From: Candidatus Poribacteria bacterium
Lineage (GTDB): Bacteria; Abyssobacteria; SURF-5
Length of the DNA stretch: 64,000 nucleotides
Direction: 5' to 3'
Assembly: GCA_016215705.1 (NCBI GenBank)
Contig: JACRIR010000209.1
Coordinates: 1 to 64,000, forward strand
Positions 25,785-34,038 of this stretch are shown here, piece by piece. Numbering within the stretch: position 1 is the stretch's first letter; each line of letters begins with the position of its first letter. A model generated the notes under the pieces. The model saw only the letters and a program-made list of their open reading frames with translations, was not told the origin of the DNA and made no database searches. The translations under genes were made by a program, and so were the position numbers.

Positions 25785-26116
25785 CTTTCTCACACCAGCC
25801 ATTGCTTAGGTCTTCCCATCGGGGGTTGACCGCTTCGATCAAGGCCATCTTCTTTGCTCGCAGCCAGCCTTTGATTTGTTTTTCACGCGCGATAGCTGCC
25901 TGAACGTCATCGGTTTCTTCGAAGAATACGAGGCGGGTGATATTGTATTTCTTTGTAAAACCGGGCACGAGTCTTTCCTTGTGCTCGTTCACTCTTCTAA
26001 CCAAATCACCAGTTACGCCCGTGTACAGACACCGTGATTTGTTGGTCATTATGTAAACATAATAACGCTTCATTGGAGTGCAAGAAGAGATTCTTCGCTT
26101 CGCTCAGAATGACACC
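25755..26116 (-). mobile_element. GIY-YIG mini-element with perfect 30-bp terminal inverted repeats
   Basis: The left end 25755-25784 (GGTGTCATTCTGAGCG through GAAGAATCTC) and the right end 26087-26116 are exact reverse complements over 30 bases. The 362-bp segment between and including them contains only the GIY-YIG gene, whose TGA stop codon lies inside the left repeat. Tandem fragments of the repeat adjoin both ends. This structure suggests a self-contained mobile or homing unit; no target-site duplication is clear. Confidence 0.65.
25759..26073 (-). CDS. Small GIY-YIG nuclease domain protein
   Basis: The 104-residue protein is a single GIY-YIG domain: YYVYIMTN, then LYTGVTGDLVRRVNEH with the conserved Tyr and Arg, then FVFFEE-like core strand LVFFEETDDVQAAIAREKQIKGW, whose Glu and Lys fit the catalytic helix. 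The last residues, EKGDSSLRSE, are encoded by the terminal inverted repeat of the element. Members nick or cut DNA in repair or homing; stand-alone copies of this size are common and poorly characterised. Start ATG 26073 follows GGAG at spacing eight bases or fewer. Confidence 0.85.
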   Translation of the reverse strand: MKRYYVYIMTNKSRCLYTGVTGDLVRRVNEHKERLVPGFTKKYNITRLVFFEETDDVQAAIAREKQIKGWLRAKKMALIEAVNPRWEDLSNGWCEKGDSSLRSE

Positions 26117-26191
26117 AGAGGGTTCAGAATGATATTTTGCGCTCAGAATGGCACATTACGCCCGCGATAACATAGATTTGTGTCTTGTTGC

Positions 26192-26224
26192 CAATCCAAA
26201 ATCTAGAATCCAAAATCGAAAATA
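26192..26224 (+). repeat. AATCCAAA micro-repeat, intergenic copy
   Basis: CAATCCAAAATCTAGAATCC continues into CAAAATCGAAAATAAGG, the same word family as the two in-frame copies in the DUF2723 gene. It lies just after the dehydroquinate synthase II stop codon. Confidence 0.6.
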
Positions 26225-26227
26225 AGG

Positions 26228-27220
26228 TCACTTCTCCTGCAGCGTCTCTTCTATTTTCATTCCGAAATGCCGGCCGCCTGCCTCGAGATGTACGAGCGTC
26301 TCCGTGCCCCTCTGCAGTGACGCTACAGAGACGGATTTGCCGCCGGGTTGGACGAGTCGAATGGTTTCGGCGTTTTGCAGGATTGTCGACACGCGCTTGT
26401 CGCCAACCTCCGCGACCACGAGCACGAGAGGGCGTCTCTCGATCTTGCAGCGGCCGACGCTGGCAATCTGGGTGCTGCCCTTGTGGTCGACCACCATAAC
26501 CTCGTCTCCGGTTGCCAGCTCTGAGAGATACCGCGTCTTGCCGTCAGGATTGAGTATATAGGCGTGGACCGGCCCGGCGTTCACGCGGAACGGCCGAGCG
26601 GCCACGTAGGGATTCTCCTCGGATTCCGATTGCACGAGAAAGAAGGCGTCGCTCGCGTTTCCGATAAGCATCCCCTGGCCAGGATTCATCTGGCTGCACG
26701 TGTCGATGCACACCCTGTCACCCATGCCAAGCAGCTTCGTCTCGACGACCGTCGCAGTTTCTATTCTAAGTGTAGGCATGATGCCGTGGATAATGTCGAC
26801 AGTCTTGCCCACTTCGTTTGCGTCCTCGGTGAAAAGGACGACGCCGTCAACTCCCTTTTCCAGTATATTTACCGCAGTTCGGGCCGTCTTCGAGTCCTTG
26901 ACTTCGACAAACAGGCCTCCACGCTGCGCGATAAGGTTTTCAAGCGGTATGATCGTCCAGTCCTTCATCCGCAAAATCAGAAGCTTGTCTTTAGGCGAAC
27001 GGGCGGCCCGGACCTCGTCGTCCTTCCCGTTGACCTCGATGGACAAGACGTCTTTTCCGGGCTTTATATCGCCGTCCTCGGCTACCGTGGAAATCAGCCC
27101 GAGCTCTTTCACCCTGGCGGTGCATCCCCTCGGGACCACGACCGCGTCAGCCCCGCATTCGAGCGCGCGTATGACGATATCCTTGTTCCATGGGTCGGCG
27201 TTCACCCAGATTCTCTTCAT
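26228..27220 (-). CDS. 3-dehydroquinate synthase II (archaeal-type) or GriH-like homologue
   Basis: The 330-residue protein starts MKRIWVNADPWNKDIVIRAL and contains ADAVVVPRG, VDGVVLFTED, GMGDRVCIDTCSQMNPGQGML and ARPFRVNAGPVHAYI, the pattern of the archaeal MJ1249 type enzyme that converts 2-amino-3,7-dideoxy-D-threo-hept-6-ulosonate into 3-dehydroquinate. It is unrelated to bacterial AroB. The upstream gene encodes the enzyme that makes its substrate, 79 bases away on the same strand. In Streptomyces the homologous pair GriI/GriH instead makes 3-amino-4-hydroxybenzoate, so two end products are possible. The homologues seem full length or slightly short. Confidence 0.9.
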   Translation of the reverse strand: MKRIWVNADPWNKDIVIRALECGADAVVVPRGCTARVKELGLISTVAEDGDIKPGKDVLSIEVNGKDDEVRAARSPKDKLLILRMKDWTIIPLENLIAQRGGLFVEVKDSKTARTAVNILEKGVDGVVLFTEDANEVGKTVDIIHGIMPTLRIETATVVETKLLGMGDRVCIDTCSQMNPGQGMLIGNASDAFFLVQSESEENPYVAARPFRVNAGPVHAYILNPDGKTRYLSELATGDEVMVVDHKGSTQIASVGRCKIERRPLVLVVAEVGDKRVSTILQNAETIRLVQPGGKSVSVASLQRGTETLVHLEAGGRHFGMKIEETLQEK

Positions 27221-27256
27221 CGGCTACTTCTCCGGGAATTCCTTGCTCCTCTTTTC

Positions 27257-27297
27257 GTTATTCGGGGACACGATGTCGCATCGTGTCCCCGAATAAC
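27257..27297. repeat. GGGGACAC hairpin repeat, copy 3
   Basis: Outer arms GTTATTC/GAATAAC (7 bp) plus the core GGGGACACGATG/CATCGTGTCCCC around TCG. It lies between the two archaeal-type pathway genes, three bases after the stop of the first, and could modulate expression within the unit. Confidence 0.9.
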
Positions 27298-27299
27298 AG

Positions 27300-28094
27300 T
27301 TACTTCTCCAGGACCAGCTTTGCCTGCTTGGCGGTTGCTCCGTCGTGCACGATCTTGCCGATCGCCTCGACAATCTTCTCCGGATTCCTGTGCTGGAAAG
27401 CGTTCCGGCCTATTGAAACACCGGCCGCGCCCGCTCTAAGCGCATTCTCGACCATGATGAAAAGCTGCGCATCAGTCTCGACCTTCTCGCCACCCGCTAT
27501 GACGACTGGAACGGGGCAGCCCTTAACAACCTCCTGGAACGACTCGACGCTGCCCGTATAATTGCACTTGACGATGTCCGCCCCAAGCTCTGCGCCTACC
27601 CGCGCCGCATGCTTCACATATTTCACATCGTATTCGCTTTCGATCTTCTTACCCCTCGTATACAGCATGGCAAGGAGCGGCATCCCCCACTGGAAACATG
27701 TCGTGGACACTTGCCCGAAGTATTCCAGCATCTGTGTATCCTTCTCCGCCCCCAGGTTGATGTGGATGCTCACGGCGTCGGCGCCCAGCCTGACTGCTTC
27801 CTCCACCGTGCATACGGGAACCTTAGTGTTCGGGTCGGGGCTCATTGAAGTGCTGGCTGAGAGGTGAATGATGAGACCGACGTCTTTGCCACTGCCCCTG
27901 TGGCCGACTGCAACGATTCCTTTGTGAATTATGATCGCGTTGGCGCCGCCTTCGACCACCTTATCTATGGTTGTCGGCATATCGACCAGGCCCGCAATTG
28001 GTCCCATCGTCGTCCCGTGGTCCATGGGCACAATCACTGTCCGGTGCGAATTCCTGTCCAAAATCCTCTCGAGTCTTATCTTCTTGCCAATCAT
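27300..28094 (-). CDS. ADH synthase (archaeal-type class I aldolase, MJ0400-like) or GriI-like homologue
   Basis: The 264-residue protein is a DeoC/FbaB-type aldolase: [15 protein letters not shown] (Asp25, His26), then [29 protein letters not shown] with the family tyrosine, [10 protein letters not shown] with the Schiff-base Lys176, and PVVIAGGEK for phosphate binding. The known reaction joins L-aspartate semialdehyde to a ketose phosphate to give 2-amino-3,7-dideoxy-D-threo-hept-6-ulosonate, replacing the DAHP route to aromatic compounds. ATG 28094 follows AAGGAATCGCT; the longer frame to 28538 is overlap with the divergent glycosidase gene. It is the first gene of a two-gene unit. Confidence 0.92.
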   Translation of the reverse strand: MIGKKIRLERILDRNSHRTVIVPMDHGTTMGPIAGLVDMPTTIDKVVEGGANAIIIHKGIVAVGHRGSGKDVGLIIHLSASTSMSPDPNTKVPVCTVEEAVRLGADAVSIHINLGAEKDTQMLEYFGQVSTTCFQWGMPLLAMLYTRGKKIESEYDVKYVKHAARVGAELGADIVKCNYTGSVESFQEVVKGCPVPVVIAGGEKVETDAQLFIMVENALRAGAAGVSIGRNAFQHRNPEKIVEAIGKIVHDGATAKQAKLVLEK

Positions 28095-28225
28095 AGCGAT
28101 TCCTTTCACAAAGATTTTATGATTATATACGCTCTCAATAGTTCTCAAAAGCTCAATGAACGAACGATATTCTACTCCATACCTGTCCGAAAAAGCAAAG
28201 AAACTCCTCAAATTCGGCCAATTTG

Positions 28226-28231
28226 CTATAA
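28226..28231 (+). promoter_or_regulatory. -10 box of a possibly leaderless glycosidase transcript
   Basis: TATAAT at 28226-28231 ends seven bases before the ATG at 28239, so transcription would begin at or next to the start codon. No clear -35 element or Shine-Dalgarno site is visible. Confidence 0.4.
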
Positions 28232-28238
28232 TGTTTTC

Positions 28239-29201
28239 ATGCCCTATTCTCCTTACGGCTATTACCTTTGGGATTTCTGGCTCATCCACGAACCACCCGA
28301 CTATCATCTCTTCCATCTGCAAGCGCCCCGCAACCTGCCGGATCCCGAGTTGCGTCACAACGCGGCCACAATCGGTCACGCGACCTCTTCCGATTTGCTC
28401 CACTGGACTGACAAAGGCGAAGTCATTGTTCCCGGCAAACCCGGCGAATGGGACGACCTGTCCGTATGGACCGGCAGCGTCATCAAGAGCGAGGGTCTCT
28501 ATCATATGCTCTATACAGGTCGCTGTCACGCGGATCAAGGGGCAATTCAGCGAATCGGCCTGGCCCGCTCAGGGGACCTTTTCAATTGGGAGAAACATCA
28601 AGGCAACCCCATCATGGAGGCGGACACGAAGCATTACGAGAAGTTTGGCTCGTGCGGCTACTACTGGGAATCGTGGCGCGATCCATACCTGCTCCATGAC
28701 CCGGTCGGCCACTGCCATTACGCATTCATTACCGCGCGCACAAATCAGGGCGAGCTTGATGAGAGAGGCTGCATCGCTGCAGCCAAATCGACAGACTTGT
28801 TTCATTGGGAAATCCTCCCACCGCTTTTCAGTCCCGGAAAGTTCACTGAGATGGAGGTCCCGCAAATTCTCGAATACGGAGGGAGAAATTATCTGCTCTT
28901 TTCAACTAACCCGTTCTGGTATGCGGCCAGCTATCTGAAGCGGACAGACCTCGTTCCGTGGGAGGGAGATCATTATGCTGTAGCTGATTCTTTTCTCGCT
29001 GAATATCGCATGGTCGGCGACGGCGTCCTCTCGCGCTCAAACGAACACGCATACGCCTCGAAGATCGTCATCGCTCCTTCAGGCGCGCTTGTCCTTTTGT
29101 CATGGCTTTCGAGATTGTCCGGCAGCGACGAGTTCGCAGGAGCGCTTTCGCGTCCGAAACCCATCCGCTTCAGTGCCGACGGAACGCCGCACATCGATTA
29201 A
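28239..29201 (+). CDS. Five-bladed beta-propeller glycosidase-like protein (GH32/GH43-type)
   Basis: The 320-residue protein shows the repeated blade pattern of clan GH-F/J enzymes: YHLFHLQAP, HATSSDLLHW, WTGSVIKSEGLYHMLYTG, IGLARSGDLFNW, ESWRDPYLL, AAAKSTDLFHW and EMEVPQILEYGG. The RDP motif and the acidic residue in EVPQIL occupy the places of the transition-state stabiliser and acid/base; Asp in LWDFWLIHE may be the nucleophile. Substrates may be fructosides, arabinosides or mannosides. No signal peptide is seen, so it is cytoplasmic. ATG 28239 is chosen since the upstream frame overlaps the divergent ADH synthase gene. Confidence 0.8.
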   Translation: MPYSPYGYYLWDFWLIHEPPDYHLFHLQAPRNLPDPELRHNAATIGHATSSDLLHWTDKGEVIVPGKPGEWDDLSVWTGSVIKSEGLYHMLYTGRCHADQGAIQRIGLARSGDLFNWEKHQGNPIMEADTKHYEKFGSCGYYWESWRDPYLLHDPVGHCHYAFITARTNQGELDERGCIAAAKSTDLFHWEILPPLFSPGKFTEMEVPQILEYGGRNYLLFSTNPFWYAASYLKRTDLVPWEGDHYAVADSFLAEYRMVGDGVLSRSNEHAYASKIVIAPSGALVLLSWLSRLSGSDEFAGALSRPKPIRFSADGTPHID

Positions 29202-29204
29202 TCG

Positions 29205-29280
29205 AAAGGCGATAGGTGCAAGGCGAAAGGGTACGAGTCCAAAGAGAAAAGGGCGAAAGGGGAAAGAGCGAAAGGGAAAC
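29205..29280 (+). repeat. GGCGAAAGG-type low-complexity block
   Basis: Words AAAGGCGATAGG, AAGGCGAAAGGG and GGGCGAAAGGGGAAAG fill most of the 104-base spacer between two convergent genes. Confidence 0.6.
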
Positions 29281-29305
29281 AAACAAGGTTCTCTCTTTCA
29301 CCTCT

Positions 29306-31924
29306 TCAAACAGGCAGTATGATCTCCACCGTGGTTCCTTCGTTGATCTTGCTTCTTATGTTCATGCTTCCATTATGCGCTTCCACGATCTTCTTGCAGA
29401 TAGAAAGGCCCAGTCCTGTGCCCTTTGTCTTGGTCGTGAAGAAGGGCTGTTGGGCGTGCTCCAGATTCTCTTCACTTATTCCGCAGCCGCTGTCGGTGAT
29501 AGAAACACTCAAGGTTCGCGTACCGGCGCATTCCTTGAAACCTGAACGTATCCAGATGTCGCCCCCTTGGCTCATCGCTTCTGTCGCATTAGAAAGGAGG
29601 TTTGCCAGAACCTGGACAATCTTTCCGGCGTCGACAACTATCTCCGCTCCTTCCTGATCCAGTTCGAGATGAACGGCAAAGCCTTGAATCTTACTGGTCA
29701 CCGTAGTCAAAGCCTGTTTCACAATGTCACGGAGCGGCCAACGCAAACGTTCAAGCGCAACCGGCCTTGAATGTTCCAACAAATCCTCGATGATACGGTT
29801 CAGCGAGGTAATACCATAATCAATTTCGTTCAAAATCTCCTGCCTGCTTTTGTTCTCATTCAGTTCTTTCCGGATAGTGTCAACTCCCATGCGAATATTC
29901 TGCAGGGGATTCCTGATTTCGTGAGCCACGACTGACACCATTCGGCCAATCGATGCAAGGCTTTCGGCTTGCTGGAGCTCCGCCACTTTTTTGCGGACTG
30001 TCGCATCGAGACTCTCCGAAAGGAGTCGGTAGCGTTCTTCAGACCCGCTCAATGCTCTCAGATACAGGCTGTTTCGCATGGCAATAGCGGCATGGTCGGC
30101 AAAAGCCGCTGCCAGCCGGGCGTCGTCAACGGTGAACCCCCCGGGCTTGTTCGCAAGCCCTATGATACCGACGGTGTTTCCGTCCAGAAGAAGCGGGGCG
30201 AAAAGAACGTTTTCCAGCTTTGCGTGGCCGGGTGGCAGAAATGTTGTCCATGTGGACTCTGGGAAATTGTTTTCATACACGGTTTTCCCCGAGCTATATG
30301 CTTGGCCGCGCAATCCTCGGATCGGCATCGGGGCGGAAGGGTCAACATTGCATGGCATTCCTCCTGCCTCCAGGAACACAACCTCGTTTTGCGTTCCATC
30401 CTCGCTCAGGAGGCCAATATATCCGCCGGTTGCTCCAACCAGGCTCCTGCAGGACTCGAATATCGCCCTTGCGGCTTTCTCAAAATCCTGGTGTTCGAGG
30501 ATAGAGTGAGAACTTCGGAGTAACGCCGAAGCCTCTTCGCTGTGTTTGCGCGATTCCTCAAGGGCTTTTCGAATTGTCTCTTCTGCCAAGTTGCGGTCGG
30601 TCGTATCGCGGACGACAGCGAGACCCCCCACGATTTCACCCAACACATTGAAGAGCGGAGAATAATGCGCTGCAAAGAATCCTTGCCGACCTGTCTCCGG
30701 CACGAGGTACGGCCTGTCAGATGTAAGGTTCGTCTCGCCTGCAAGCGTTTTGGCGAAGTATTTGTCTTCCTCTGTCTCCTTCAAGAACGGGAAGACATCG
30801 AAAGCGCATCTGCCGAGGGCCTTTTCCTTGCTGACTCCGCTGATACGTTCCATTCCGGGATTCCATACGGTGTATCGGAATTCACGGTCAAAGGCGAGGA
30901 TGCCGTCAACGCTGCTGTTGATCAGATGTTCGGAGAATTCCTTTTCGGCTCGCAGTTGCTCTTGAGCCTTCTTGCGTTCGGTAATGTCATCAATGGCGAG
31001 GAGAATCGTGCCGGCGCCTACGCTTTTTCGATAAATCTGGCGGCCATTAAGTACCATCACTCTGCGACCGATGCCCGTGAATGTGTTTTCTACCTCGAAG
31101 TCTTCGAAATGAGTTCTGTTTGACAAGATATCTTTCAACAATTCCTGCAGTTTGGGAATGTTCCACTGACCGCTTCCAAGATCGGAGACAAGCCTATTAA
31201 TTGTTTCTTCTTCTGAAACCCTGAATGTCTTATAGAAAGCCCGATTAGCCGAAACGACTCGCAGGTCAGCATTAAGAACAAGGAGAGGTTCTCGCACAGT
31301 TTCTACAATGCTCTCGGCGTAGGCTCGTGCCTGCTTCGCTTCATCTTCCGCCTTCTTGCGCTTGCTGATATCTCGAATCAGCCATCGCACGCCCGTCAAT
31401 ACGCCCTGTTGGTCTCCAATAGCGGTTGCGGTTATTGCAGCATAGAAGACAGCCCCTCTTCTCGGCTGCATGCGCACTTCCCAATTCTCCACTCGATCAA
31501 CCTGCGCGTGCCGGGAAAGACGAGCGAGAAAAGATTTTCGCTCCCCTTTGGCCAGAAAGAGAACCAACGGTTTGCCGATAAGAAATTTCTGCGTGACGTT
31601 CAGCAAGGCCGAGGCGCCACGATTGGCCTCTAGGATGATGTGGGCGGCATTGGTTACTAAGTAGCCGTCCGGAGCAAACTCGAACAACTCCTGATAGCGA
31701 TGCCGTTCTGCCTCGGCGGTCTGGCGGGCAGCGGCAAGTTCCTCATTTTGCTGGCGAAGTTCCTCGTCCGCGACCTCTAATTCTTCCAGAGTGTTCATCA
31801 ATTCTTCGATGACTTCCGGCAAGACATCGTCCCTTCGAATCTCCGCGCCAGTGCTGCGACTACTCAGTTCCGTGACCCGTCGTCGCAACTCTCCTATCTT
31901 GCGATCAAATTCGGAATATTCCAT
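29306..31924 (-). CDS. Soluble multi-PAS, GAF sensor histidine kinase
   Basis: The 872-residue kinase has an N-terminal coiled coil (EELMNTLEELEVADEELRQQ), three PAS domains at about 80-195, 205-320 and 335-455, a GAF domain at about 480-625, a second coiled coil, the dimerisation/phospho-acceptor motif VVAHEIRNPLQN with His near residue 664, and an ATPase domain with NLLSNATEAM (N box), DSGCGI (G1) and GTGLGLSICKKIVEAH (G2). No membrane segment is present, so it senses a cytoplasmic signal. It lies 245 bases downstream of the CheB/CheR-PAS pair on the same strand and very likely belongs to that pathway. No response regulator is encoded nearby. Confidence 0.93.
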   Translation of the reverse strand: MEYSEFDRKIGELRRRVTELSSRSTGAEIRRDDVLPEVIEELMNTLEELEVADEELRQQNEELAAARQTAEAERHRYQELFEFAPDGYLVTNAAHIILEANRGASALLNVTQKFLIGKPLVLFLAKGERKSFLARLSRHAQVDRVENWEVRMQPRRGAVFYAAITATAIGDQQGVLTGVRWLIRDISKRKKAEDEAKQARAYAESIVETVREPLLVLNADLRVVSANRAFYKTFRVSEEETINRLVSDLGSGQWNIPKLQELLKDILSNRTHFEDFEVENTFTGIGRRVMVLNGRQIYRKSVGAGTILLAIDDITERKKAQEQLRAEKEFSEHLINSSVDGILAFDREFRYTVWNPGMERISGVSKEKALGRCAFDVFPFLKETEEDKYFAKTLAGETNLTSDRPYLVPETGRQGFFAAHYSPLFNVLGEIVGGLAVVRDTTDRNLAEETIRKALEESRKHSEEASALLRSSHSILEHQDFEKAARAIFESCRSLVGATGGYIGLLSEDGTQNEVVFLEAGGMPCNVDPSAPMPIRGLRGQAYSSGKTVYENNFPESTWTTFLPPGHAKLENVLFAPLLLDGNTVGIIGLANKPGGFTVDDARLAAAFADHAAIAMRNSLYLRALSGSEERYRLLSESLDATVRKKVAELQQAESLASIGRMVSVVAHEIRNPLQNIRMGVDTIRKELNENKSRQEILNEIDYGITSLNRIIEDLLEHSRPVALERLRWPLRDIVKQALTTVTSKIQGFAVHLELDQEGAEIVVDAGKIVQVLANLLSNATEAMSQGGDIWIRSGFKECAGTRTLSVSITDSGCGISEENLEHAQQPFFTTKTKGTGLGLSICKKIVEAHNGSMNIRSKINEGTTVEIILPV

Positions 31925-31981
31925 GTCTACAACCTAACCGGTATTGGATGCTCCATTCATTTGCCGACAAGAGAAAGAGAA

Positions 31982-32004
31982 CAACTCAACTCAACTCAAC
32001 TCAG
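31982..32004. repeat. CTCAA simple repeat
   Basis: Four to five tandem copies of AACTC lie in the 245-base spacer between the kinase and CheR-PAS genes. Confidence 0.8.
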
Positions 32005-32169
32005 GCTGGTGTAACATTAATATAACAATATTGAGTCTTGCATCATCCTTGTCCGGAAGCAAGTAAGACGTTACTCGCCATGGTGAGCCCTTTTCCCTCC
32101 AATCCTTCAGTCCCTTTTGGCCTCCGCCTCTTTTAACCGGAACCATGAACTCGGAACCATGAACCCTCC

Positions 32170-34038
32170 TTAATGTGTCTCCCCCTCCTCCATCAATATG
32201 ATGACGCCTTCGATTTCCTTCGTGGCGCCGATCAAAGGCGAGCTGGTCACATGGCATTGTATCGCCTTGCCACGACGGCTTATGGCGTCCACGGTCGCTT
32301 CGTGAATGTCGGTTTCTCCGGCAAGCACTGCGCGAATGAGTCCTTTCAGTTGCTCGACCGGCAGCCCGATATCCAGATTCAGGAGGAACTGGTCCTTCAC
32401 CTCATCGGCCCGCAGTCCCCACAAGTCTTCCGCCTTCTTGTTCCAATTGGTGACTTTGAGGTTTCGGTCCACGACAACTACTCCCATGCGTACCCCGCCA
32501 ATAATGGATTCGAGGAAAGCGTTCATCTGATTCAGCATATCGGTGCGCTCGCGCAGCTCGTCATTGATCGTGTTCAGTTCCTCGTTGGTGGCTTGCAGTT
32601 CCTCGTTCATGGTTTCCATTTCCTCGCTGGAGGACTGGAGTTCCTCATTTGTGGTCTCGAGTTCTTCGACGGTAGACTGCAATTCCTCGTTTGTAGTCTC
32701 GAGTTCCTCGCTCGAGGATTGGAGTTCCTCATAGGCGCTCTCAAGTTCGTTCGTGGACTGTTCGCACTCGCGCTCCAACTGATTATAACGAGTTACGTCG
32801 GTGAATGTCATGCTCACGCCAAGGGAGATTCCGCTGCTGTCAAACAGAGGCACTAGATAGATATCCAAATACTGAGGTTCCCTTTCGGGGAAAGTTCGTT
32901 CCACGTTTGTGATGTAGACCGATCTCATCTCCGAATAAGCCTGTTTGATACGCGAACGGAGTTCCAACGGCCGATACGAAACTTCCAGTTCGTGAAAGGG
33001 TCGGCCCACATCCCTGATGTCCAGTCCGAACAGAGACAATGCTTCGGCATTCGCCATCGTCAGGTTCTCATTTTGGTCCACGACCATCTGCGCCGATGGA
33101 GCTCTCTCGAAGACAGCTTCCTGCAGTTGGGGGTACGGAGCCTGAAGCTCACGCGCCGCGGCGCAGCCGGCTTCGACCACGACTGGCGCGCGTCCTTGCA
33201 GACGGATAGCGCCGGGTGTCTTCTTGAAAATGCGGTATTTCAGGTTTGTCGGCACAAAGAGATTCGTGTGCGTGAGTATCATTTCCGCCTTACCCAGAAA
33301 GAGGAACCCGTCGTCATTGAGGGCGAAGTGCAGGCGGCTTAGTATCTTATTCTGAGTCTCGGAGTTGAAATACATAAGGGTATTGCGGCAAACGAGCAGG
33401 TCGATGCGCGAGATAGGAGAGTCCTTCATAACGTCATGAGCCCCGAAAATAGCAGAACGGCGAAATTCAGGCGAGAAGGCGTGACGGTCTTGTGCTCGGG
33501 TGAAGTATTTGTCTTTGAATTCGGCGGGGAACCCCTCCATTTGCGCGTCGCTGTAAAGCGCATGGCGCGCTTCATTCAAGGCGTTTTCGTCTATATCCGT
33601 GGCATATATCTTAACTCGTTTCTTGAACTGCTCCGCCCCCAAAGCTTCCGCAAACACGATGGCAAGGCTGTAAGCTTCCTCGCCCGAGGCGCAGCCCACA
33701 CTCCACACTCGGATGGGCTCCCCTTCCGGTTTTCCCTCGATTATCTGCGGGACAACTTCATGCGCAATGTATTCCCATGCGGGCGCATCCCGGAAAAAAC
33801 TGGTCACGTTTATCAGAATCGTATTGAACAGATGGGCGAACTCGTCGGGGTGTACCTCGAGGTAATCCATGTAATCGCCGTAGTCTTGTTTGTTCACCGT
33901 CTGCATTCTCTTGTTGACACGGCGCATCAGGCTCGTTCGCTTGTAACCGGTGAAGTCGAACCCGCGCTCCCTTTTTATGAATTCAAGGAGAGCTTCAAAT
34001 TTGGGGTCGTGCGCAGGGTCCTTCTTCTGGTCGGTCAT
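32170..34038 (-). CDS. cheR: CheR-type methyltransferase with coiled coil and PAS domains
   Basis: The 622-residue protein starts with a CheR all-alpha domain (FDFTGYKRTSLMRRVNKRM) and the SAM-binding catalytic domain: LFNTILINVTSFFRD, WSVGCASGEEAYSLA (the SAM loop), IYATDIDENAL and DLLVCRNTLMYF. A first PAS domain lies near 300-415, then a regular coiled coil of five 14-residue units (ELETTNEELQSTVE type) and a second PAS near 505-620. CheR methylates receptor glutamates; PAS-fused forms act in pathways other than simple chemotaxis. Its ATG overlaps the cheB stop by four bases. No MCP, CheA or CheW is nearby. Confidence 0.92.
   Translation of the reverse strand: MTDQKKDPAHDPKFEALLEFIKRERGFDFTGYKRTSLMRRVNKRMQTVNKQDYGDYMDYLEVHPDEFAHLFNTILINVTSFFRDAPAWEYIAHEVVPQIIEGKPEGEPIRVWSVGCASGEEAYSLAIVFAEALGAEQFKKRVKIYATDIDENALNEARHALYSDAQMEGFPAEFKDKYFTRAQDRHAFSPEFRRSAIFGAHDVMKDSPISRIDLLVCRNTLMYFNSETQNKILSRLHFALNDDGFLFLGKAEMILTHTNLFVPTNLKYRIFKKTPGAIRLQGRAPVVVEAGCAAARELQAPYPQLQEAVFERAPSAQMVVDQNENLTMANAEALSLFGLDIRDVGRPFHELEVSYRPLELRSRIKQAYSEMRSVYITNVERTFPEREPQYLDIYLVPLFDSSGISLGVSMTFTDVTRYNQLERECEQSTNELESAYEELQSSSEELETTNEELQSTVEELETTNEELQSSSEEMETMNEELQATNEELNTINDELRERTDMLNQMNAFLESIIGGVRMGVVVVDRNLKVTNWNKKAEDLWGLRADEVKDQFLLNLDIGLPVEQLKGLIRAVLAGETDIHEATVDAISRRGKAIQCHVTSSPLIGATKEIEGVIILMEEGETH

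Noticed and set aside
26564-27439. 291-codon plus-strand frame over the dehydroquinate synthase II gene
   Set aside because: It runs through the hairpin repeat (giving GHDVASCPR) and mirrors a conserved gene; no initiation signal.
27864-28238. Extended N-terminus of the glycosidase-like gene
   Set aside because: It overlaps the start of the divergent ADH synthase gene and has no similarity to the beta-propeller family.
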